64,000 nucleotides of DNA from Flavobacteriaceae bacterium S0862 (GCA_023015825.1 JALKAW010000003.1:1-64000); one strand, 5' to 3'; positions 26,389-34,970 are shown, numbered from the stretch's first letter. Made by a program: numbers and translations. The notes: a model not told the origin generated them from the sequence alone.

Positions 26389-29016
26389 ATGAAACTTGCA
26401 ATCAATCTATTTCTATGTTTTTTAGTTGCCTTTTGCAGTACTATTAAAGCACAAGAAATATCTTCACAATCACCCAAAAGAATATATACTACAACAAATA
26501 TTGGAGAAAATACACCACCTGTAATTGATGGAAAACTGGATGATGCTGTTTGGGACACGGTTGAATGGTCTAAAGAATTTATAGAATTGTCTCCAGATGA
26601 AAACACACCTCCAAGCCAACGAACCAGATTCAAAATTCTTTACGACGATAGATTTTTATATGTTGGTATTAGAGCTTATGATACAGCTGTAGATAGCATC
26701 GCTAAACGACTTGGAAGACGAGATGGTTTTGATGGAGATTGGGTGGAAATTAATATTGATAGTGATCGAGATTTAAGAACTTGTTTTTCTTTTACATCTT
26801 CTGCTACTGGTGTTAAAGGAGATGAGTTTGCGAGTTTAAATGGTAAAAATTGGGATAAAAGCTGGAGCCCAATATGGACTAACAAATCTCAAATTGATGA
26901 AGAGGGTTGGAGCACCGAAATGAAAATTCCATTAAGCCAGTTACGTTTTAGCAGTGATGATGAGCAAGTTTGGGGAATCCAGGTGCAGCGTTTCTTTTTT
27001 AGAAAGCAAGAACGCTCTTTATGGCAACGAAAGCCTGTAACTGCTCCTGGTTGGATTAGTGAGTTTGGAGAATTACATGGGTTAAAAGGATTAAAACCTC
27101 AAAAGCAATTAGAAATTCAGCCCTTTACAGTTACAAAGTTAGATACTTATCCAGAGGAAGTTGGAAATCCGTATCGAGATGGAAACGATTTTAACATAAA
27201 TGCAGGGCTTGATGCTAAAATCGGTATTACAAACGACCTAACATTAGATTTAACAGTAAATCCTGATTTTGGTCAAGTAGAAGCAGATCCAGCGGCAATA
27301 ACATTAGATGGTTTTGAAATTTTCTTTGAAGAACAACGGCCATTTTTTGTCCAAAACAAAAACATTTTTGATTATAATTTTGGTAATAATCAAGACAACT
27401 TATTTTTCTCAAGGCGTATAGGGAGAAACCCTCAAGGCTATCCAAATGCACCTTCAGGAGCCTATGTTGATCTACCTGATAATACTACTATTTTGGGAGC
27501 TGCAAAGTTTTCAGGGAAAACCAAGAATGGTTGGTCTATTGGTGTTTTGGAGAGTGTTACAGCAAATCAATATGCCGAAATTGACCTTAATGGTAGTAAA
27601 AGTAAAGAAATTGTTGAGCCATTAACAAATTATTTTGTAGGTCGCTTACAAAAAGATTTTAATAATAGAAATAGTTATGTTGGAGGAATTTTTACAGCTA
27701 CTAATAGAAATTTAGAAGATCATTTAAACTATTTAAGAAAAGAAGCCTATACAGGTGGGTTTGATTTTAAGCATCAATGGCAAAGTAGGAGATATTTTGT
27801 TGAAGGTAATATTGTATCAAGTCACGTAAAAGGAAGCAAAGAAGCGATTACTGAAACACAAACCTCTTTAACACATTTGTTTAACAGGGTAGATGCTAGT
27901 CATGTAACTGTTGACACAAATAGAACTTCATTAACAGGAACTGGAGGGCGTTTATCGGCTGGAAAAGTTGGAGGTGGTCATTGGGAGTATAATGGAGGGG
28001 TTATTTGGCGTTCACCAGGATTGGAGTTGAATGATGTTGGATTTTTAAGACAAGCAGATGAAATTCGCCAGTACTTTAATTTAAGTTTTAGAACCCTGAA
28101 GCCAACAGAATCTTTTAGAAGAATTAGTGCACGTTTTCAGCAATTTACAACCTATGATTTTGAAGGAAATTTTAATCGCATTCAGTATTCTTTAGGGGGA
28201 AATTTTTTATTTAAAAACAATAATGCCATAAACATTAATACTGTGCACAAGCCAAGAATTTATATTAATTCAGCTTTGCGAGGTGGACCTCGTTGGAGAT
28301 ATTCACAAGAAGATCATGTTTCAGTATTTTTTAATACTGACGAAAGTAAAAAATTTAAAACCAGTTTTGGATTTGCTTATTCAGGAGCAAAACAAAATAA
28401 TTTTTCTATGTTTTCAACAGAAATAGATTTAACCTATCAACCAACTAATGCATTGACCATCTCTTTAAACCCTAGTTATAATAATAACCCAAGTAAAACA
28501 CAGTATGTCACGCAAACCGATTATAATGGTACGACACGTTATGTACTTGGAACGATTGATAATAAAACACTAAGTGCATCGATTAGGCTTAATTATACCA
28601 TAAATCCAAATTTGACGATTCAATATTACGGACAACCATTTATATCTAGAGCAAGATTTTCTTCATTTAAGTATGTAACAAATCCAACAGCTGATGATTT
28701 ATATGATCGTTTTGATGTTTATGACAGTAATCAAATAACCTATAATAATGGTGTTTATGAGATAGATGAAGATATTGATTCGACAACCGATTATTCTTTT
28801 GGAGACCCTGATTTTTCCTTTGTGCAGTTTAGATCTAACTTGGTAATGCGCTGGGAATACATTCCAGGATCCGAACTTTATTTTGTTTGGGCTCAGGGTA
28901 TCACAGGACTTGTAGACCCTTCCGAAAGATTAACCAATGGACTGGAACAAGGTATTTTAAATCAAAAACCGCAAAACACTTTTTTGATAAAGGCAACTTA
29001 TAGGTTTGTATTGTAA
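26389..29016 (+). CDS. DUF5916 outer-membrane protein with CBM9-like domain
   Basis: 875 residues. After the signal peptide (MKLAINLFLCFLVAFCSTIKAQ), residues about 40-235 form a CBM9-like sugar-binding domain (PPVIDGKLDDAVWD, FKILYDDRFLYVGIRAYD). The rest is the DUF5916 region: GLDAKIGITNDLTLDLTVNPDFGQVEADPA-type sequence near 280-305, FFEEQRPFF, and then amphipathic beta strands to a terminal aromatic residue (TYRFVL). This is an outer-membrane beta-barrel. The substrate is unknown. It is monocistronic, with no partner SusC/D pair nearby. An inverted repeat lies in its promoter region. Confidence 0.85.
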   Translation: MKLAINLFLCFLVAFCSTIKAQEISSQSPKRIYTTTNIGENTPPVIDGKLDDAVWDTVEWSKEFIELSPDENTPPSQRTRFKILYDDRFLYVGIRAYDTAVDSIAKRLGRRDGFDGDWVEINIDSDRDLRTCFSFTSSATGVKGDEFASLNGKNWDKSWSPIWTNKSQIDEEGWSTEMKIPLSQLRFSSDDEQVWGIQVQRFFFRKQERSLWQRKPVTAPGWISEFGELHGLKGLKPQKQLEIQPFTVTKLDTYPEEVGNPYRDGNDFNINAGLDAKIGITNDLTLDLTVNPDFGQVEADPAAITLDGFEIFFEEQRPFFVQNKNIFDYNFGNNQDNLFFSRRIGRNPQGYPNAPSGAYVDLPDNTTILGAAKFSGKTKNGWSIGVLESVTANQYAEIDLNGSKSKEIVEPLTNYFVGRLQKDFNNRNSYVGGIFTATNRNLEDHLNYLRKEAYTGGFDFKHQWQSRRYFVEGNIVSSHVKGSKEAITETQTSLTHLFNRVDASHVTVDTNRTSLTGTGGRLSAGKVGGGHWEYNGGVIWRSPGLELNDVGFLRQADEIRQYFNLSFRTLKPTESFRRISARFQQFTTYDFEGNFNRIQYSLGGNFLFKNNNAININTVHKPRIYINSALRGGPRWRYSQEDHVSVFFNTDESKKFKTSFGFAYSGAKQNNFSMFSTEIDLTYQPTNALTISLNPSYNNNPSKTQYVTQTDYNGTTRYVLGTIDNKTLSASIRLNYTINPNLTIQYYGQPFISRARFSSFKYVTNPTADDLYDRFDVYDSNQITYNNGVYEIDEDIDSTTDYSFGDPDFSFVQFRSNLVMRWEYIPGSELYFVWAQGITGLVDPSERLTNGLEQGILNQKPQNTFLIKATYRFVL

Positions 29017-29101
29017 CTACTTAAACTACTATAAAAAAACACAAAAAAGGGTTTTTTGAAATGAATCATACAGGAAGTTATATTTTGTTTTAATTGAATA
29101 T

Positions 29102-29229
29102 AACGCGTTTGTGTATTATTTCGTTGCGTGTTTCAACAACTAATTTAGTAAACAAAAACTAACGCGAGAAAATTCCGAAGGAATTTTCCAAATTTGCAAC
29201 GACCAAAGCAATTAATTATACACGTTGTT
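29102..29229. repeat. Cassette-boundary palindrome R1
   Basis: An imperfect palindrome: the left end AACGCGTTTGTGTAT pairs with the right end ATACACGTTGTT, with an internal hairpin GAAAATTC/GAATTTTC at 29168-29188. The R5 copy has the same layout and about the same sequence. On the right it runs into GTTGTGCTTA, which is repeated in inverse beyond the next gene. A 28-bp inverted repeat (GTTATATT/AATATAAC, 29077-29104) abuts on the left. Confidence 0.75.
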
Positions 29230-29245
29230 GTGCTTAGCATTTTTT

Positions 29246-29737
29246 TTACTGTGTATTTTTAAAAGTATCTTCAAAAATTTTTGTCCATTTTCCATTAATC
29301 AGTTGTTCTCCATATTCTTGAAAGTCTCCTTCCGTAGTTCTACCGAAAAAAAATCTAGTTTTATCATCTCGCCATACAATGAGTTTTCCATCTTTGTATT
29401 CCGCGGGATATCTAGCCGCTCCTTCTTTAGAAAAACGATGGTAGTAATATTTTTTATCATTTTCGTCATAATTGATTATTGTGCGAAGTTGCAAAAACTC
29501 GGTATTCAACTCAATTACTAAAATACTCTTGTCTAAATCATATGATATTTTTTCGTATGCGGAACCTTGTTTTGTTACAATCCCATTTTTATAAATTTTT
29601 GATGTACCAACCCACTCACCAATCAAGAAATTTAGTTGTTCCATCTTATCCTTTTTTATGTTTTGGGCGAAAATTGAACTAGATAGAAAAATTAGAACAA
29701 TAAAATAAAAATATTTAGAAGCTTTTTGATTTCTCAT
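29246..29737 (-). CDS. Secreted hypothetical protein, lipocalin-like
   Basis: 163 residues from the ATG at 29737 (MRNQKASKYFYFIVLIFLSSSIFAQ is the signal peptide; an ATG nine codons earlier is less likely). The mature part begins with EQLNFLIGEWVGTSK, the opening strand pattern of lipocalin-like/DUF1579-type proteins, and consists of beta strands with a final W-K-I-F-E-D pattern. The function is unknown. The gene is alone in a 539-bp segment bounded by a perfect 10-bp inverted repeat (GTTGTGCTTA at 29227 and TAAGCACAAC at 29756). Confidence 0.7.
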   Translation of the reverse strand: MRNQKASKYFYFIVLIFLSSSIFAQNIKKDKMEQLNFLIGEWVGTSKIYKNGIVTKQGSAYEKISYDLDKSILVIELNTEFLQLRTIINYDENDKKYYYHRFSKEGAARYPAEYKDGKLIVWRDDKTRFFFGRTTEGDFQEYGEQLINGKWTKIFEDTFKNTQ

Positions 29738-29761
29738 GTTTGTTTCGTTTAATATTAAGCA

Positions 29762-29808
29762 CAACGGTTAGTATATGAGCTGTCTTAATGACTAATATAT
29801 CCTGTTGG
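29762..29808. repeat. Cassette-boundary palindrome R2 (short form)
   Basis: CAACGGTTAGTATAT on the left pairs imperfectly with ATATATCCTGTTGG on the right. The spacer between the flanking segment ends is only 38 bp, the shortest of the five. Confidence 0.65.
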
Positions 29809-29939
29809 CAATAGTTATTTTAATTTTTTTATATTCTGAAATATCAGCTATTACTTCGGTATCCATAGTTTCAGAGATCTTACCGAATAGTAAAAGTAGG
29901 AGTTCCTTTATTAATGAAGCAATTCTCAGAAATAAAAAT

Positions 29940-30608
29940 TCATCGACTCTTTCTTTTGCTTCCCAAAATCCCACCAACTACCATTCCTATAATTGCTCCA
30001 ATGGGTATTCCAATTATTAAATATAAAATAGCCAATATGGCTTCCCCTGGTTTAGCCTGAGAATCACCAATAAGATATCCAATAATTCCACCGGTCAGGG
30101 CACCAAAAAATAGACCGCCAGAGGCTAATGCGCATCCACAACCTTTATTTTTGCTTGCCTCTTGAGGTTTCATTTCTTCCTTTTTGGGAAGCGATGTCTG
30201 ATTTAATTCAGCAGTCTTAGAATATAAATTTGGATTTTCGGATTGAGTGGGTTCAAGCTTGTTGTTATCTACAAATCCAGGTTCAAACTCATACTTATTA
30301 GTATAACTCTCCTGAAGACATAAAATTAAAATAATCAAAAACCCAAAAAAAGGTATTAAAGCAAGAAGTACTAATGATTCATTTTTTCCGGTATCGCGAA
30401 TTCTTCTTGTCATAATCGCTAAGGTGGGGATGAGTATAAAAAGACTATAACTAGTAAGAAAAATAATTTTAAGCCAATCACCAAAAAGGAATCTTAACCC
30501 AACAGGGATAATTAAGAGTCCAAATATTGCGAACATCCAAAATTCTTTTTTACTTGCTCTGCCTTGGAAAACAGCATAGTTTTTAATTGCTTCTAAAAAG
30601 TACTTCAT
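29940..30608 (-). CDS. DUF805 family membrane protein with glycine-zipper tail
   Basis: 222 residues from the ATG at 30608 (MKYFLEAIKNYAVFQGRASKKEFW, the typical DUF805 start; an ATG 11 codons earlier is less likely). Four hydrophobic segments lie in about 25-110, with the RRIRDTGKN motif between them. A polar linker follows, then a C-terminal CGCALASGG and two glycine-rich membrane segments with GxxxG spacing that could insert or oligomerise. Fusion of DUF805 to such a tail is uncommon. It is alone in an 871-bp segment bounded by GTTGGCAATA and its inverse. Confidence 0.75.
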   Translation of the reverse strand: MKYFLEAIKNYAVFQGRASKKEFWMFAIFGLLIIPVGLRFLFGDWLKIIFLTSYSLFILIPTLAIMTRRIRDTGKNESLVLLALIPFFGFLIILILCLQESYTNKYEFEPGFVDNNKLEPTQSENPNLYSKTAELNQTSLPKKEEMKPQEASKNKGCGCALASGGLFFGALTGGIIGYLIGDSQAKPGEAILAILYLIIGIPIGAIIGMVVGGILGSKRKSR

Positions 30609-30670
30609 ATAGTTTTTTATATGTATTGGCGACTTGTCCAACTTTCATTATGAGTAACTCAAATTATTGC

Positions 30671-30837
30671 CAACGGTCAGGGATTATGCTCTGTGGATGA
30701 GCAGTATACAAAACAGGAGCATTCGCTGCGCATATATGGAATATTATCCATTGTTGTGCGAACGTTTCACAAGTTAAGCCAAAAGATTGAGAAAAGAAAC
30801 CATTATCGGGAAATGCGCAGTTATTCCCTGACCGTTG
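30671..30837. repeat. Cassette-boundary palindrome R3
   Basis: A perfect 13-bp terminal inverted repeat: CAACGGTCAGGGA (30671-30683) and TCCCTGACCGTTG (30825-30837), extending imperfectly inward. Total 167 bp, too short to encode a transposase. It resembles a MITE in form but fits the segment-boundary series better. Confidence 0.75.
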
Positions 30838-30932
30838 TGATTGATTGAGTGTTATGGGAGTTGTAAAAACCATATATTCATTGGAGTGTTGGTTTTTGCC
30901 GCTTAGTAACACGTCACTTATAGAATTACTCA

Positions 30933-31060
30933 CAACGGTTCATATAACCGTCAGTTACGAGTTAAATAAGCGTTTGTTTTCGGTTTAGTATTGTCGCTAG
31001 CAATTCCGAGAGAATTTGGACATATTCAAATCCGCTGTAATTCCGGTTATACATTGTTGG
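30933..31060. repeat. Cassette-boundary palindrome R4
   Basis: Ends CAACGGTTCATATAACCG and CGGTTATACATTGTTGG pair imperfectly. An internal hairpin AATTC/GAATT (31002-31016) is the equivalent of the hairpins in R1 and R5. Confidence 0.7.
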
Positions 31061-31132
31061 CAAATGTTGATATTTTACAGGCTCAACAAATTTTATTGTG
31101 TTTGGTTATAACTACTTGAGAATTTCAATATA

Positions 31133-32401
31133 TCAATTAATAAAGTATAGCTCATTATCCATATAATTAACTATTGTTTTTCTATGTGCTAAAAATTGGT
31201 TTCCAATTAATCCGTCCATCATGGTTACCTCATGTTGCCTACCATATAGTTCGGCAAACATAAAATTCATTATATAAGACTCTTTATTAAGAATAAAATC
31301 GCTCATAGAGACTTTCAATACTTCACGTTGACTCGTACTTGCACCGTATAATTCTGTCATACCAATAATTTCATACTTACCTTTTAAATCGTCTTTCCAT
31401 CTAGGATCAATCATATTGGTTTCGGCACCACTATCTAATCCGAATCTAAATTCTTTATCACCAATCTTAGCTTTGATTACGGGTAGATGGTGAGCCATTG
31501 TAAATGGAACTATTTGTTCAGATTTTATATCGTAGTGTTTTCTTATTAAATTACTATCTGTCCATAATTTAAGTTGATTGTTTTCATAATCGAAATCAAC
31601 AATGAATTGTTTAAGAAGAGCGTAACCTATTGTTCCGGCAAATGACTTCACCTTTAACCTTCTGCCAAGATCATCTAAATTTGTTGATACGCCCTCAACA
31701 TTATTAAAGACAAGTCCATTCCATTCAAAGGATTCAATATTTATTTCGTATGTATTGCTCATTTCACCCGATACATCCATCGGGTTCTTTTTTGATTTAG
31801 AACCATTATAGGATTGAAACTTGGAGTTTAGCATCAGAGCCATTGGCGTGCCACTATCCACAACTAAATTTCCCTTTTTTCCATTTATCGTAGCCTCAAC
31901 AACAATTTGATTTTCCGATATATGGAAGGGCATTGATTTGAAAAGAGAGTTATTGGGGGTGTTTTTATTTACTTTTTCAGTCTTACTGTTCGAGGAAGTA
32001 CCATGCCCTTGCATAGATAGGGCTGCGATATCTGCACGTATAATTTTATAGTCATTATCTAAAATAATTGTCTTTTTAGTAGAGTTTTGGGACGTTCTAA
32101 TGGTTACATCAACAAGAAACTCACCCTCTTTTATAGAGGTCTTATCGATAACCAGAGATTCAATTTTAGGAAACTGTTGGATAACCTGTTTTAAAGTAGT
32201 GATTGATCTAGGCCGTGCCATGCCTTCATATTGATAATCTTCGCTTAGATAATTAGATATAGCGTCGTAGTTTCTACTGTTAACCGCAAGTGTTAGATGC
32301 TCTAGGGTTTCATTTACTGATTGTTTGCTGTTTGATTGTTTTGATTGACATGCCGAAATCGAAAATGTCAAGGTCATTAAAAGTAATAATAGATGTTTCA
32401 T
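31133..32401 (-). CDS. Lipoprotein with double retropepsin-like aspartic protease domain
   Basis: 422 residues. The lipoprotein signal ends FSISAC (Cys at 18). A region of about 95 residues (30-130) resembles an NTF2/SnoaL-like domain (LAVNSRNYDAISNYLSEDY). Two pepsin-type half domains follow, with active-site triads VDSGTP (about 181-186) and LDSGAE (about 324-329). Both carry the catalytic Asp and Gly, so a working two-lobed aspartic peptidase is plausible. It would act in the periplasm or on the surface. It lies in the same cassette-like segment as a seven-helix AraC regulator, 84 bp downstream. Confidence 0.8.
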   Translation of the reverse strand: MKHLLLLLMTLTFSISACQSKQSNSKQSVNETLEHLTLAVNSRNYDAISNYLSEDYQYEGMARPRSITTLKQVIQQFPKIESLVIDKTSIKEGEFLVDVTIRTSQNSTKKTIILDNDYKIIRADIAALSMQGHGTSSNSKTEKVNKNTPNNSLFKSMPFHISENQIVVEATINGKKGNLVVDSGTPMALMLNSKFQSYNGSKSKKNPMDVSGEMSNTYEINIESFEWNGLVFNNVEGVSTNLDDLGRRLKVKSFAGTIGYALLKQFIVDFDYENNQLKLWTDSNLIRKHYDIKSEQIVPFTMAHHLPVIKAKIGDKEFRFGLDSGAETNMIDPRWKDDLKGKYEIIGMTELYGASTSQREVLKVSMSDFILNKESYIMNFMFAELYGRQHEVTMMDGLIGNQFLAHRKTIVNYMDNELYFIN

Positions 32402-32485
32402 GATATTTTATTTTTTGCTCAAATGTATTTTAGTGAGCAAAAAGAATCGACTCATCCTATTGGATGAGACCAAAAACCATCTTTT

Positions 32486-33568
32486 TTATGAGGAATGCTG
32501 CTTCATATATTCTGAAGGAGTACAATTTTCGAATTTTTTAAATGCCCTATTGAAAGTTGCCTTTGAATTAAACCCTGCTTCTAAAGCCATTCCTAGTAAG
32601 GAAAGATTTTTATTTTCATTCGATTTCATCATATTTTTTACTTCATCAATTCTCTGCTTATTAATTAAGTCGTTAAAACTCAAGTTGGATTTAGCATTAA
32701 TAATCTGGGATAACTTATGCGTAGTAATGCCCATTTGAGAGGACAGTTGGTTGAGGTTAATATCCGGATCTAAATAAGGCTTTTTTGTCTTCAGATGTTG
32801 ATTAAGGTTCAACCATATCAACTCGGCTTCGTCTTCAAGGATTTTAGATTTACTGTACTTGATTGTACCAATTTTAGGGATGTCGGTACTAAAAATATTT
32901 TGTTTAAAACCAAAGTAGCTGATGAGATAAACAAAACCTGTAAGTGAAATAAATATCAAAGAATTAAATCCAACTTGTAAGGTATGATTTATTAAAGCAG
33001 GGACTAAGAGAGATAATATAGAAGATATCCAAATACCAGCAACAAACAAAATCAGCATTTTAATCCAGATACTTTTATCAGGATTTAGAGATCTGGCCTT
33101 TTTAGAAACCCAATAACTCAATCCTATATAAATTGGCAGGGATAGAAGAAAGAAAATTCCGAATGCATTAAAGTCTTGGAAAAATCCAATGTATACATGA
33201 TGTTGATCATCACTAGGTTTGCCAGAAAGGACTTTTGAATTTATTATTTGGAATATAATAAATGCAAAAAAGGGTATAAAGTGGACCGCATCAATCAGTG
33301 ATAATCTTATTTTATAAAGGGACTTGGTTCTTACATATAAAAACAAAAATGGCCCTTGAAGAAAAGGAATAGCAGCATTTATAATAGCACCATATACATT
33401 AATTGAATTACTTGAATACATTAAATAATAGATGAGAGTGTGTAAACCAATAACGAAAAGCCAAGTAGCTAAAAGGTAGTCAAAACTTTGCTTTAATTTC
33501 TTTGTGCTAATTATTAAGGTTAAAAAGAACCATGCTTGTATTGTGGTAATAATTAATATAGTTGTCAT
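32486..33568 (-). CDS. Membrane-bound AraC-family transcription regulator
   Basis: 360 residues. The N-terminal 230 residues hold seven membrane segments, starting IITTIQAWFFLTLIIS. The C-terminal AraC domain (about 255-360) has two helix-turn-helix motifs: LNQLSSQMGITTHKLSQIIN and LSLLGMALEAGFNSKATFNRAFKK, ending GCTPSEY-like (NCTPSEYMKQ). Regulators of this kind in Bacteroidetes sense membrane or extracytoplasmic signals. The downstream lipoprotein protease is a likely target or partner. The segment carrying both genes is bounded by GTTGGCAAAT/ATTTGCTAAC. Confidence 0.85.
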   Translation of the reverse strand: MTTILIITTIQAWFFLTLIISTKKLKQSFDYLLATWLFVIGLHTLIYYLMYSSNSINVYGAIINAAIPFLQGPFLFLYVRTKSLYKIRLSLIDAVHFIPFFAFIIFQIINSKVLSGKPSDDQHHVYIGFFQDFNAFGIFFLLSLPIYIGLSYWVSKKARSLNPDKSIWIKMLILFVAGIWISSILSLLVPALINHTLQVGFNSLIFISLTGFVYLISYFGFKQNIFSTDIPKIGTIKYSKSKILEDEAELIWLNLNQHLKTKKPYLDPDINLNQLSSQMGITTHKLSQIINAKSNLSFNDLINKQRIDEVKNMMKSNENKNLSLLGMALEAGFNSKATFNRAFKKFENCTPSEYMKQHSS

Positions 33569-33625
33569 TTAGTGAATATATGATAAATATGAATGATTCT
33601 TTTTGGTGAGTTTTTGGAAATATTT

Positions 33626-33754
33626 GCTAACGGTCTTGTGTATGATTTCGTTACGTGTTTAAGCAACTAAATTAGCAAATAAAAACCAATAGAAAATCCG
33701 AAAGGATTTTCGTAAGTAGGCGAGTTTTGGCAATGAATTATAAACGTTGTTAGC
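33626..33754. repeat. Cassette-boundary palindrome R5
   Basis: Ends GCTAACGG and CGTTGTTAGC pair, with TTGTGTATGATTTCG inward on the left and AATTATAAACG on the right. The internal hairpin GAAAATCC/GGATTTTC (33692-33711) differs from R1 by one compensated base pair. Overall similar to R1 over its full length. Confidence 0.75.
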
Positions 33755-33759
33755 TGTCG

Positions 33760-33882
33760 TTATTTTTTTGACATTTTTAATCCTGGCTTTAATTGTTCAA
33801 TTGTAAAATTATTTCCATCCTTTTTGCAGAGATTGTCATAAATATAATCGAAAGAAATATTCCTACAATTTTTGACTACTAA
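33760..33882 (-). pseudogene. C-terminal remnant of an unknown gene
   Basis: A 40-codon frame without a start codon reads LVVKNCRNISFDYIYDNL, then CKKDGNNFTIEQLKPGLK and MSKK before a stop at 33760. The composition is protein-like and it runs to a stop right next to palindrome R5. It overlaps the stop of the upstream GIY-YIG-like gene. It looks like the tail of a cassette gene whose front was lost. Confidence 0.4.
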
Positions 33883-34229
33883 TTATACCAAACAGCATAC
33901 CTTTTTCGTCGAAGTTCTAAGGCCAAAAGTTCTTCCATTTTTAAAGCTTCAGCTCTTGTTGCTAATGGTGGAATATGATTATATAAACTTGGGCGTAAAT
34001 ACTCACCATATTTTTGGACAATATTAGAGGAAAGTTTATATCCTTTTTTGTTTCTATAACCTGTTTTATGTTGTAAAAAGCGTTCTTTAGGTGTTTTGCT
34101 TGTCATACCAACATATAAGCATTCCAATACACCATTAAATTGCGGATTTGCTGCTCTAAATTTTGCATTTTCAGTAAAAACACGTTTGGATAATTCGATA
34201 ACATAAATACGATACTCTACTTTTGGCAT
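33879..34229 (-). CDS. GIY-YIG-like nuclease-fold protein
   Basis: 116 residues. RIYVIEL near the start and LYVGMTSKTPKERFLQHKTGYR (about 37-58) match the first half of the GIY-YIG fold in its divergent form, with the Arg in KERF and a late Glu in EALKMEELLALELRRK that could be the metal-binding residue. The protein has no DNA-binding extension, so partners and substrate are unknown. It lies just outside the last boundary palindrome. Confidence 0.65.
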   Translation of the reverse strand: MPKVEYRIYVIELSKRVFTENAKFRAANPQFNGVLECLYVGMTSKTPKERFLQHKTGYRNKKGYKLSSNIVQKYGEYLRPSLYNHIPPLATRAEALKMEELLALELRRKRYAVWYN

Positions 34230-34310
34230 TCCAATTATTTTATTATTTAATTCTATATTTTTTTATAGAATCTCAATAATACTCTTAAAAGGTTAAAAAA
34301 ATAATTTAGT

Positions 34311-34970
34311 TTAAATTTTTTTGATTAAAAAGATAAAATTCTTTTCTAAAAAATTAGATTTTTCTAGTTTTATATCTAATTGAAGATTGTTTTTTAAGGC
34401 CATATTTTTAATTTTATCTATTTCGCAATCTTGAGATAAAATCATTAATATGGTTTTATCTTGGCGTTCAACTAATTGGTTAAAAAGACTATTGAAATAT
34501 TCAAAATTTTCACCGCAAAACCAAGCCTGTTCTTTTATATTATTTGGTGCTTTTGAATAGTAAGGGGGATTTATAATTATGTAATCGAAACTTGGATTGG
34601 TAATAACATTAAATAAGTCTGAGTTAACGATATCTAAATCTATACTGTTTTTTACAGAAGCTTCTTTTAGAGCCAAAAGCGCACTAGGATTAATATCTGA
34701 TGCTGTAACTTTTGCTCCTTTTTTTGCTGCATACAATGCTAAAATACCAGATCCACAACCTAATTCTAAAAGAGTTTGATCTTTTAGGTCTAGCTTTTTT
34801 ATGAAGTCTAGGAGTATTTTGGTGCTTAATGTATAGTGCGGTGGAAAAACATCTGGCATCACCATAACTTTAATACCATCATGGATATAAGGTCTTGGTT
34901 TAGAAAAATACTTTTGTGTTCCGTATTTTAAAAACGTATGCGTTAGTCTTTTAAGTAATTTTCTAATCAT
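34311..34970 (-). CDS. Class I SAM methyltransferase with NPPY motif
   Basis: 219 residues. Motif I is LLELGCGSGILALYAA (67-82), and NPPYYS (134-139) marks enzymes that methylate exocyclic or side-chain nitrogen (PrmC/RsmC/TrmN6 type). It is the last gene of the thirteen-gene minus-strand run from polA, overlapping the radical SAM gene by 4 bp. Substrate could be RNA, protein or the product of the pathway; its position favours the pathway, but a housekeeping role is possible. Confidence 0.8.
   Translation of the reverse strand: MIRKLLKRLTHTFLKYGTQKYFSKPRPYIHDGIKVMVMPDVFPPHYTLSTKILLDFIKKLDLKDQTLLELGCGSGILALYAAKKGAKVTASDINPSALLALKEASVKNSIDLDIVNSDLFNVITNPSFDYIIINPPYYSKAPNNIKEQAWFCGENFEYFNSLFNQLVERQDKTILMILSQDCEIDKIKNMALKNNLQLDIKLEKSNFLEKNFIFLIKKI

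Larger units (their letters stand above)
30609..31132. other. Repeat-dense intergenic stretch
   Basis: 524 bp without an intact gene. It holds palindromes R3 (30671-30837) and R4 (30933-31060) with a gene-less segment of 103 bp between them (30834-30936) that is itself bounded by GTTGTGA/TCACAAC. Confidence 0.7.

Noticed and set aside
29792-29977. 61-codon frame overlapping the end of the DUF805 gene
   Set aside because: It starts inside the DUF805 coding region in another frame and ends in the boundary repeat; no homology or ribosome binding site seen.
30664-30933. 89-codon frame on the minus strand
   Set aside because: It lies wholly in palindrome R3 and the empty segment and has a composition unlike the neighbouring proteins.
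29077-33760. Classical integron
   Set aside because: No integrase gene is in the window and the boundary cores (GTTGTGC, GTTGGCA, GTTGTGA) do not meet GTTRRRY; only the geometry agrees.
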